Below, piece by piece: positions 1-5,479 of a stretch of 7,916 nucleotides of DNA; the first letter of the stretch is position 1, and every line of letters starts with the position of its first letter. Below the pieces are notes generated by a model, which was given only the letters and a program-made list of their open reading frames with translations, ran no database searches and was not told where the DNA came from. Made by a program: the position numbers and the translations under genes. The stretch lies in contig CANOFK010000042.1 in NCBI GenBank assembly GCA_947565265.1, positions 1 to 7,916 of the forward strand, in the 5' to 3' direction. Origin of the DNA: an uncultured Clostridia bacterium. Lineage in GTDB: Bacteria > Bacillota > Clostridia > Oscillospirales > Acutalibacteraceae.

Positions 1-696
1 GGGGTTTTGGAAGGTGCGGGTGAGGATCTCCTCGTCGGTAACATGGAGGATGTCCTTATACACCTGCTTGGCGGGCTTGCCGTTGAGGCTGCCCAATATG
101 TAGCGGGCCCGGTCCGTGTTGGAGGCGATGAAACGGTAATCGCCCAACTGGTGGTAGATGTTCTCTTTATAGGCCTTGACCCGGCCCCCCAGGTTGCGTA
201 CCAGGCCGTAGGCCACGGCGTCCTGGTAGACCCGGCCGTTGGCGGAAACCCGGCCCTGGTCGCCGGTGCCGCCCATCAGGCAGACATTGCGCCGGCGCAG
301 TACCGTGTTGATGGTGGTGAGCACGCAGGCGTCGTTGCCGCTGCAAAAATCGATGCAAACCGTGTTTTCCTCGGCGGCCTGGACGGTTTTCATGTCCGCC
401 TCCAGCCGGCGGATATACTTGGCGGGCATGGTGGAGGCTTCCTCCAGCACGTTGGCCGTGGCGCGGACGCCGTCATAAAAAGCGATGACCACCACGCCGC
501 GCTCTACCACGGTGGTGCGGTAGCCCATGCCGATGCACCCGATGCTGGGCACGCCGGGGAACTGCTTTTCAAGCTCTTGCACGTGCTTTTCAAACTGCTC
601 GTTGGTGGATAGTAGCATGATAAACTGCGGGGTATGCAGGCCGCGGAGCGCTTCGTCCAGGTTGCCGCTCTGGCTCATACCAAAGAATTGTTTCAA
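1..696 (-). CDS. FIST-domain sensory protein (partial, C-terminus off the left edge)
   Basis: FIST proteins are intracellular sensory modules often linked to chemoreceptors, histidine kinases or diguanylate cyclases, and are thought to bind small ligands such as amino acids. I translated the minus strand: 232 residues, open to the window edge. Recognisable FIST_N stretches are GNLDEALRGL near residues 11-20, FPGVPSIGCIGMGY near 46-59, the DFCSGNDACVLTTIN block, LMGGTGDQG, and AYGLVRNLGGRVKAYKENIY. LNGKPAKQVYKDIL followed by TDEEI marks the entry to FIST_C, most of which lies outside the window. I chose the TTG at 694-696 (giving MKQFFGMSQSG) because an AGGGGAG site lies 10 nt upstream of it, whereas the ATG at 676-678 has no Shine-Dalgarno; an in-frame TAG lies further upstream. 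The gene is divergent from a chemoreceptor gene, which suggests a shared signalling role. The family call is from remembered motif patterns, not a search. Confidence 0.88.
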   Translation of the reverse strand, partial: MKQFFGMSQSGNLDEALRGLHTPQFIMLLSTNEQFEKHVQELEKQFPGVPSIGCIGMGYRTTVVERGVVVIAFYDGVRATANVLEEASTMPAKYIRRLEADMKTVQAAEENTVCIDFCSGNDACVLTTINTVLRRRNVCLMGGTGDQGRVSANGRVYQDAVAYGLVRNLGGRVKAYKENIYHQLGDYRFIASNTDRARYILGSLNGKPAKQVYKDILHVTDEEILTRTFQNP

Positions 697-706
697 GCTG
701 TTGTCA

Positions 707-713
707 CTCCCCT
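707..713 (-). promoter_or_regulatory. Ribosome binding site that sets the FIST gene start
   Basis: On the minus strand this reads AGGGGAG, 10 nt before the TTG codon at 694-696. The ATG six codons further in is preceded by an A/T-rich stretch with no purine-rich site, so the TTG is the better start. The site lies only about 10 bp from the boundary of the inserted repeat element, so the element just missed disrupting it. Confidence 0.6.
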
Positions 714-727
714 ATGGTTGGTTTTAA

Positions 728-900
728 GGCAACACCGCACAAAGACCGGCCTACGGCCTTTGCATACGATCTGCTTGCCTATTTTCCGTCATAGCACACA
801 GCTTTCGCTTGCCAATCGCCAGATTGACGGCGCTCAATCTGTGCACTCTGACGAAAAATCTGACGGCGCAACGCGCGCACAATCTTTGTGCGGTGTTGCC
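728..900. mobile_element. MITE-like non-autonomous insertion element with TTAA flanks
   Basis: The left end GGCAACACCGCACAAAGA (728-745) is a perfect inverted copy of the right end (883-900), and both outer edges are followed by TTAA (724-727 and 901-904), as expected for a target-site duplication. The interior is also self-complementary: 781-801 pairs with 839-859 at 17 of 21 positions, and CAGATTGA (820-827) pairs with TCAATCTG (834-841). The whole element could therefore fold into one long imperfect hairpin. It has no coding capacity and is less G/C-rich than its surroundings. These are the traits of a miniature inverted-repeat transposable element mobilised in trans. A TTAA target fits the YTAR preference known for IS5-group transposases, but the parent family is inference. 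Because TTAA is palindromic, it could alternatively be counted as part of 22-bp repeats. Confidence 0.85.
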
Positions 901-923
901 TTAAGCTATCTTCTCTGGTAAAG

Positions 924-952
924 ATTATACGTGAAAACCGGGCGGCTGTCAA
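924..952 (-). promoter_or_regulatory. Consensus sigma-A promoter of the FIST gene
   Basis: Read on the minus strand, TTGACA (947-952) and TATAAT (924-929) are separated by exactly 17 bp, a perfect housekeeping promoter. Transcription would begin near 917, so the message would run straight into the 173-nt repeat element before reaching the ribosome binding site at 707-713. Without the element the leader would be roughly 45 nt; with it, about 220 nt. Confidence 0.85.
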
Positions 953-992
953 CTGCGGATATTGGGGGGGCAGGGGAGGCGGGCTTTCATCA

Positions 993-1021
993 TTGACAAA
1001 TACCCCCTTGGCTAGTATAAT
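993..1021 (+). promoter_or_regulatory. Consensus sigma-A promoter of the chemoreceptor gene
   Basis: TTGACA (993-998) and TATAAT (1016-1021) are separated by 17 bp, again a perfect match. The predicted start is near 1028, giving a leader of about 45 nt. A small stem, TGGGC/GCCCA around a TGT loop (1032-1044), lies at the very 5' end of the transcript. The -35 box is 40 bp from the -35 box of the divergent FIST promoter, close enough for one bound regulator to affect both. No clear operator palindrome was seen between them. Confidence 0.87.
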
Positions 1022-1073
1022 ATGGAAAGGGTGGGCTGTGCCCATCCAGTTTTCACATGAGGGAGTGTGGAGT

Positions 1074-3050
1074 ATGATGGACAGTATTCGCAAGAAGATT
1101 ACGACCTGCCTGATTGTTACGGTGGTGCTGGCTTTGCTGGCCGTAGGCGCCGCGAGCATCTGCCTGACCTACCGCAACACCCTGACCACGGTGGAGGGCA
1201 TGATGGGCGAAACGGCCCTGCTGGCCTCCCAGCGCATTACCCAGGAACTGACGGCTTATAAAAACGTGGTAATAGATACGGGCTGTGTGCCGCAACTGGC
1301 AGACAGCAGCGTGCCCGTGGAGGAAAAGCGCGCCATTATGGATGAGCGGGTGGCCATGCACGGTTTCCAGCGGGGGAACGTGATCGGCCTGAACGGGGTC
1401 AGTATTTTTGACGGCAAAGACTACTCTGACCGGGAGTATGTGCAGCGGGCCATGGCGGGGGAGGTGTATGTTTCCCAGCCTTTGGTCAGCAAGGTGACCG
1501 GGGAGCTTTCCATTATGGTGGCGGCCCCCCTGTATGCCGGCGGCCAGCACGGGGCGGACATTGTGGGCGTGGTCTACTTTGTGCCCCCGGAAACCTTTTT
1601 GAATGACATTGTGTCCTCGGTGCGGGTCAGCGGCAGCAGCCGGGCCTATATGCTGAACCGGGCGGGCGACACCATTGCGGACGCCACCCTGGAAACCGTC
1701 ACCACCCAGAACATCGGCCGGGAGGCCCAGACGGACAGCTCGCTGAAGGAGCTGGCGGCGATCCACCAGGCCATGTGCCAGGGGCAGGCGGGCTTTGGCA
1801 GCTTTAACGCCCAGGACGGCCCCCGCTTTGCGGCCTACGCCCCGGTGGATGGCACGGACGGTTGGAGCCTGGCTGTGACCGCCTTGCAGCGGGACTATTT
1901 GGGCGATACATACTTCTCTATTATTGTGAACCTGGCGGTGATCCTGCTCTCCATTTTGGCCTCGGTGGTGGTGGCGCTGAAACTTTCCACCAACATCAGC
2001 CGCCCCATGCGGGCCTGTGCCCAGCGGATGAAACGGCTGGCTGCGGGCGACCTTTCCTCCCCTGTGCCCGAAACCGTTGGCCGGGACGAAACCGCAGAAC
2101 TCACCCGCTCTACCGGGGAGCTGGTGGCAGGGCTCAACGGGATCCTCCATGACATCAGTTTCCTGCTGACCCAGATGGCGCAGAAGAATTTTGACATCCG
2201 TTCGTTCCACCGGGAAGCCTATGTGGGCGAGTTTGAAACCATTTTGCAGGCCATGCGCGGGCTGAAGGAACAGATGAACGCCACCATGCGCCAGATAGAC
2301 GCCGCCGCGGGGCAGGTTTCGGCCGCCAGCGGGCAGGTTTCCTCCGGGGCCCAGACGCTGAGCCAGGGGGCTATGACCCAGGCGAGTTCGGTGCAGGAAC
2401 TGGCCGCCACCATCACCGATATCTCCGCCAGCGCCCGGCGCACCTCGGCCGCGGCCGAGCAGGCCGGCGTGTTTGTGGGCCAGGCCGGGGCCCAGTTGGG
2501 GGCCAGCGTAGAGGCGGTAGGCGAACTGAACGGGGCAATGGGCAAGATCTCCGGCTCCTCCCAGGAGATCGCCAAGATCATCGCCACCATTGAGAACATT
2601 GCCTTCCAGACCAATATCTTGGCCCTGAACGCCGCGGTGGAGGCCGCCCGGGCCGGGGAAGCGGGCAAGGGCTTTGCGGTGGTGGCCGAAGAGGTGCGCA
2701 ACCTGGCCACCCAGTCGGACGAGGCGGCCAAGGCTACCAGGGAATTGATAGAGGGCTCTATGGCCACGGTGGCTGAGGGCAACGAGGCCGTGGGCCGGGT
2801 GACCGGCGCCTTGGAGCGCACCAGCCAACTGGCCGGCCAGGTGACGGCCCAGATGGACATTGTGGTGCAGGCGGTGGAGAGCCAGACCAGCGCCATCGCC
2901 CAGGTAACGGAGGGGGTCGAGCAGATCTCCTCGGTGGTGCAGACCAACAGCGCGACCGCGGAGGAGAGCGCCGCGGCCAGCGAGGAGCTTTCCGCCGAGG
3001 CGGGCAGCCTTAAGCAACTGGTGGACCAGTTTACTTTGGGCCAGGACTAG
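1074..3050 (+). CDS. Methyl-accepting chemotaxis protein with dCache-type sensor domain
   Basis: This is a 658-residue membrane chemoreceptor that senses an extracellular ligand and signals to CheA/CheW. A short cytoplasmic N-terminus leads to a first membrane helix (about 9-32). An extracytoplasmic double-Cache sensor follows (about 38-275), with the typical [15 protein letters not shown] and [16 protein letters not shown] blocks. Next come a second membrane helix (about 282-303), a HAMP linker (about 304-357), a second HAMP-like linker segment, and the long signalling coiled coil. The kinase-control tip [18 protein letters not shown] lies at about 511-528 and is followed by [15 protein letters not shown]. 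The C-terminus lacks a CheR-tethering pentapeptide. The start is the ATG at 1074, 8 nt after a GAGGGAG site; an ATG follows at 1077 and could also serve. The open frame extends upstream to 888 but runs through the promoter and insertion element. The ligand is unknown. Family certain. Confidence 0.97.
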   Translation: MMDSIRKKITTCLIVTVVLALLAVGAASICLTYRNTLTTVEGMMGETALLASQRITQELTAYKNVVIDTGCVPQLADSSVPVEEKRAIMDERVAMHGFQRGNVIGLNGVSIFDGKDYSDREYVQRAMAGEVYVSQPLVSKVTGELSIMVAAPLYAGGQHGADIVGVVYFVPPETFLNDIVSSVRVSGSSRAYMLNRAGDTIADATLETVTTQNIGREAQTDSSLKELAAIHQAMCQGQAGFGSFNAQDGPRFAAYAPVDGTDGWSLAVTALQRDYLGDTYFSIIVNLAVILLSILASVVVALKLSTNISRPMRACAQRMKRLAAGDLSSPVPETVGRDETAELTRSTGELVAGLNGILHDISFLLTQMAQKNFDIRSFHREAYVGEFETILQAMRGLKEQMNATMRQIDAAAGQVSAASGQVSSGAQTLSQGAMTQASSVQELAATITDISASARRTSAAAEQAGVFVGQAGAQLGASVEAVGELNGAMGKISGSSQEIAKIIATIENIAFQTNILALNAAVEAARAGEAGKGFAVVAEEVRNLATQSDEAAKATRELIEGSMATVAEGNEAVGRVTGALERTSQLAGQVTAQMDIVVQAVESQTSAIAQVTEGVEQISSVVQTNSATAEESAAASEELSAEAGSLKQLVDQFTLGQD

Positions 3051-3058
3051 GGCTTTTA

Positions 3059-3085
3059 GAGAAAGCCGGAAAAGCCAGAAAAGCC
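3059..3085 (+). repeat. Three short 9-bp direct repeats (AAAGCC units)
   Basis: Just after the chemoreceptor stop codon, AAAGCC recurs three times at a 9-bp period, with its last bases at 3067, 3076 and 3085. It is a small imperfect tandem repeat in the 3' untranslated region, with no recognised function. Confidence 0.5.
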
Positions 3086-3120
3086 GCCCTTTGCCCATAA
3101 GGGGCCATATGCTGTGTGAG

Positions 3121-3158
3121 AAATCCCCGCTAACCGGAAGGTTGACGGGGATTTTTTT
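3121..3158 (+). terminator. Rho-independent terminator of the chemoreceptor gene
   Basis: AAATCCCCG (3121-3129) pairs perfectly with CGGGGATTT (3146-3154). An inner stem, TAACC with GGTTG including one G-U pair, is capped by a GGAA (GNRA-type) loop, and a run of seven T follows at 3152-3158. It lies about 70 bp after the chemoreceptor stop and insulates it from the acyltransferase gene. There is no matching A-run upstream of the stem, so it looks unidirectional. Confidence 0.92.
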
Positions 3159-3182
3159 GCACCACCCCGGCCGAAAAAAGCC

Positions 3183-3226
3183 TTGACATTTTGACCGGGC
3201 TGTTATAGGCTTGTTTTAAGTATAAT
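3183..3226 (+). promoter_or_regulatory. Probable promoter region of the acyltransferase gene
   Basis: A perfect -10 box TATAAT lies at 3221-3226 in the only A/T-rich stretch ahead of the gene. The hexamer at the right distance for a -35 (about 3198-3203) is poor. Further upstream is a tandem pair, TTGACA (3183-3188) and TTGACC (3191-3196), at 8-bp period. From TTGACA to TATAAT is 32 bp, too far for a standard sigma-A promoter. Either an activator binds the TTGAC repeat, or TTGACA works with a weaker box near 3204-3209. The predicted leader then carries a G/C-rich hairpin (GGGGC 3253-3257 with GCCCC 3265-3269) just ahead of the ribosome binding site. Confidence 0.4.
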
Positions 3227-3283
3227 CGTATAAAGGGGACAGAGGGGGCCTGGGGGCGGGCCCTGCCCCTGGGAGGTTTAGCC

Positions 3284-4312
3284 ATGACAAAGGCAAGGAA
3301 CAACACCATCGACCTGTTGCGGCTGATAGGGGCGTTTGCCGTTATCTGCCTGCACAATTTTAGCGGCAGCAATGTGGCCTGGGCAGAGGAAGTGGTGGCC
3401 CTGGCCCGGTTTGCCGTGCCCTTATTCTTTGTGTTCTCCGGCTATTTTTCGGTGGGCTTTACGGCCCGGCGCAAGTGGATGCAGGCGGCCAAGCTTTTTT
3501 TGCTGGCGGTATTTTCCAATCTGGCGTATTTGGGGGTGGACCTTTCCCGGCAGGTTTCCGCCCAGGCGGCCCAGCACCGTCTGCGAGAACTGTTCTCCGC
3601 CGGGCGGGTTTGGGACTTCCTCCTGTTTAACGAATCCCCGATCAGCGGGCACCTGTGGTTTTTGGGCGCGCTGCTCTACTGCGTTTTGCTGGATATCCTC
3701 TTTTCCGCGGCGGCCCAAAAGCTGCCGCACAAAAAAGCCGCGCTGGGTGCCCTTTCGGCCCTGCTGCTGCTGGGGGGCCTGGCCCTCTACCATACCCTGG
3801 CCCCCCGGCCCGCGGCCGGTTTCCAGCTATACCATTACCGCAATTTCCTGCTGCTGGGCCTGCCCTTCTACCTGCTGGGCAAGCTGCTAAAAATTTGCGC
3901 CCCCCTGCGGCCCCTACCGGGCTGGGCCTATTGGGTGCTCATCCCAGGCTGCTGCGCCCTGGCCCTTGGGGAATTTAAAGCCCTGGGCGTGTGGGAGCTC
4001 TACCTGGGTGCGGCCCTGCTGGCGTTGGTGTTGGCCCATCTGGCGGCCTGCCACCCGCTGGCGGCCCCCAACAAGCCGGTGGCGGCGCTGGCCTGGCTGG
4101 GCCGGTACGCCTCGCTGCCGGTCTACATCGTACATATCTATTTCCTGGACCTGATCCGGGGGGCCTACTACGCCCACCTGCCCTGGCAGCGGGAATTTGG
4201 CCTATACCATATGCTGGCGCTGTTTACCTTCCTGGTTTCCCTGGCTGCGGGGGCGGCCGTGGGGGCGGTTGTCTGGTTTTTCCAGGGCAGGAGGAAAAAG
4301 GCCGGGACGTAA
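3284..4312 (+). CDS. Acyltransferase-3 family membrane protein (putative O-acyltransferase)
   Basis: Acyltransferase-3 proteins are polytopic inner-membrane enzymes that transfer acyl groups, usually acetyl, onto surface glycans, peptidoglycan or other extracytoplasmic acceptors. The 342-residue product opens with IDLLRLIGAFAVICLHNF, which holds the family's RX10H motif (R13 and H24). It continues with a second conserved helix, VPLFFVFSGYF. About ten hydrophobic segments follow, rich in Leu/Ala, ending with the typical SLPVYIVHIYFLDLI helix near residues 275-290. Length and topology match a stand-alone AT3 domain; there is no SGNH extension. GGGAGG at 3271-3276, 7 nt before the ATG, supports the start. 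The acceptor is unknown and no polysaccharide genes are visible here. The next gene starts 59 bp downstream without a terminator between, so co-transcription is possible. Family confident, substrate not assignable. Confidence 0.94.
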   Translation: MTKARNNTIDLLRLIGAFAVICLHNFSGSNVAWAEEVVALARFAVPLFFVFSGYFSVGFTARRKWMQAAKLFLLAVFSNLAYLGVDLSRQVSAQAAQHRLRELFSAGRVWDFLLFNESPISGHLWFLGALLYCVLLDILFSAAAQKLPHKKAALGALSALLLLGGLALYHTLAPRPAAGFQLYHYRNFLLLGLPFYLLGKLLKICAPLRPLPGWAYWVLIPGCCALALGEFKALGVWELYLGAALLALVLAHLAACHPLAAPNKPVAALAWLGRYASLPVYIVHIYFLDLIRGAYYAHLPWQREFGLYHMLALFTFLVSLAAGAAVGAVVWFFQGRRKKAGT

Positions 4313-4371
4313 GGGCGGGCTTGGTACCGTACAGCCAGGGCCGGGGGGAGAACACACAGGGGGAGCAAGCT

Positions 4372-5478
4372 ATGATCAAGATTTTACTGACCGGCGACCT
4401 GCATTTGGGCCGCAGCTATCAAAAAGAGGACCCGGAGGTGGCCGCGCGCTACCGGGAGGCCCGTATGCAGGCCCTGCGCAACGCCGTGGCGGTGGGCAAT
4501 GGGGAGGGCTGCGGCTTTCTGGTGATTGCCGGCGACCTATACGACAAAGTCCGGGGCATACCGGCCACCCTGCACCGGGAGGCCTGCGGGGCTCTGGGGG
4601 AGTTTGGCGGCCATGTGCTGGTTTTGCCGGGCAACCACGACTATTACAGCGGGGAGGGGGACTTGCTGTGGAAGAAGTTTGAGGAGTACTCCCCCTCCAA
4701 TACCAGGGTGCTGAAAGAGGGCCGGCCCTACAGCCTGGGGGAGGTGGACTTTTACCCCTGCCCCTGCCATGACAAGCATTCCGCCGGGAACGCTTTGGGC
4801 TGGCTGGGGGACGGGGCCGCCGGGGACCCGGCCCGGTACCGGGTGGGCATTGCCCACGGGGCGCTGGAGGGGCTTTCCCTGGACCAGGACCAGCGTTATT
4901 ACCCGATGACTTTGGGCGAACTGGAAAGCAAAGGGATGGACGTCTGGCTGCTGGGCCACACCCATGTGCCGTACCCCCCTGCCCCGGAGGACGTACCGGG
5001 CCAGCGGGTGTTTAACGCCGGCACCCCCCAGCAGACCGACATGGCGGACCGCGCCACCGGCGAGGTGTTTGTCATAGAGATTGCCGGGGATAAGTCCGTT
5101 AGGGCCCGGCGGCGGGAAACCGGGGTCATCCGGTTCGCCCAAAGGGCGGTGGAGGTGGGCCGGGGGGAGGACCTGCGCCGGGCCCTGGCCTTCCCGGACC
5201 CGGACCCTGCCGCCGTTTCCCTGCGGGTGCTGCTCTCCGGCACAGCCGCCGCCGGGGACTACGAGGACCGGCAGGCCCTCTACCGGCAGGCGGGCCGGGG
5301 CTACCTGTCCTTCGAGGTGCGGGACAGCGGCCTGCGCCAGGAGATCACCCCCCGGATGATAGACAGGGAAACCGTGCCGGGCTCCCTGCTGCACCGGCTG
5401 CTGGCCGGCTACAGGGAGGATGCGGAACTGCTGGACCTGGCCTTTGGCCTGATGCTTGCCTGTAAGGAGGAGGGCTAG
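4372..5478 (+). CDS. SbcD/Mre11-like metallophosphoesterase (DNA repair exonuclease subunit)
   Basis: This is a calcineurin-type phosphoesterase expected to be the nuclease subunit of an SbcCD/Mre11-Rad50-like complex acting on DNA ends or hairpins. The 368 residues contain every metal-site motif in order: GDLHLG (D9, H11), AGDLYD (D55), LPGNHDYY (N88, H89), AHG (H162) and GHTH (H196, H198). The catalytic domain ends around residue 240; the remaining 130 residues would form the capping and ATPase-binding part. The pattern is closer to the YhaO-like branch than to classical E. coli SbcD, so I give no symbol. The start is the ATG at 4372, 6 nt after AGGGGGAG; the open frame extends upstream to 3991 inside the acyltransferase gene, but that extension has no homologous look. 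The stop is one base from the start of the partner ATPase, so the two are surely co-translated. DNA substrate specificity is inferred from the family only. Confidence 0.93.
   Translation: MIKILLTGDLHLGRSYQKEDPEVAARYREARMQALRNAVAVGNGEGCGFLVIAGDLYDKVRGIPATLHREACGALGEFGGHVLVLPGNHDYYSGEGDLLWKKFEEYSPSNTRVLKEGRPYSLGEVDFYPCPCHDKHSAGNALGWLGDGAAGDPARYRVGIAHGALEGLSLDQDQRYYPMTLGELESKGMDVWLLGHTHVPYPPAPEDVPGQRVFNAGTPQQTDMADRATGEVFVIEIAGDKSVRARRRETGVIRFAQRAVEVGRGEDLRRALAFPDPDPAAVSLRVLLSGTAAAGDYEDRQALYRQAGRGYLSFEVRDSGLRQEITPRMIDRETVPGSLLHRLLAGYREDAELLDLAFGLMLACKEEG
5463..5472 (+). promoter_or_regulatory. Strong ribosome binding site of the SbcC-like gene, inside the SbcD-like gene
   Basis: TAAGGAGGAG here is a near-perfect Shine-Dalgarno, placed 9 nt (counting from GGAGG) before the ATG at 5480. 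It lies within the last codons of the upstream gene, typical of translational coupling. It decides the start: an in-frame ATG at 5456 lies upstream of this site and would add eight residues (MPVRRRAR) that do not fit the family's N-terminus. Confidence 0.75.
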
Positions 5479-5479
5479 G

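Noticed and set aside
7..612. Plus-strand open frame of about 201 codons
   Set aside because: It mirrors the FIST gene on the opposite strand; its protein is a low-complexity Gly/Ala/Val/His-rich shadow, while the minus-strand product matches a known family.
728..900. The inverted repeat as a bidirectional transcription terminator
   Set aside because: The stem arms are about 140 bp apart with no adjacent T-run, and matching TTAA flanks at both ends fit an insertion better.
888..1073. N-terminal extension of the chemoreceptor to 888
   Set aside because: It would start inside the terminal repeat of the insertion element and translate through both promoters; the ATG at 1074 has a good ribosome binding site and gives a normal short cytoplasmic N-terminus before the first membrane helix.
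1053..3098. Very long (681-codon) minus-strand frame antisense to the chemoreceptor
   Set aside because: High third-position G/C in the chemoreceptor removes stops from this antisense frame. The product is His/Gly/Leu-rich without domain features, and no ribosome binding site was identified for it.
3183..3226. TTGACA plus TATAAT as one standard promoter
   Set aside because: The boxes are 32 bp apart instead of about 17, so the pair cannot be a normal sigma-A promoter; it is reported only as a low-confidence promoter region.
3250..3270. Riboswitch or structured RNA ahead of the acyltransferase
   Set aside because: Only a single short G/C hairpin is visible and it matches no riboswitch consensus I recognise.
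3991..4371. N-terminal extension of the nuclease to 3991
   Set aside because: It overlaps the acyltransferase gene out of frame and is Gly/Pro-rich; the conserved IKILLTGDLHLG start is immediately after the ATG at 4372.
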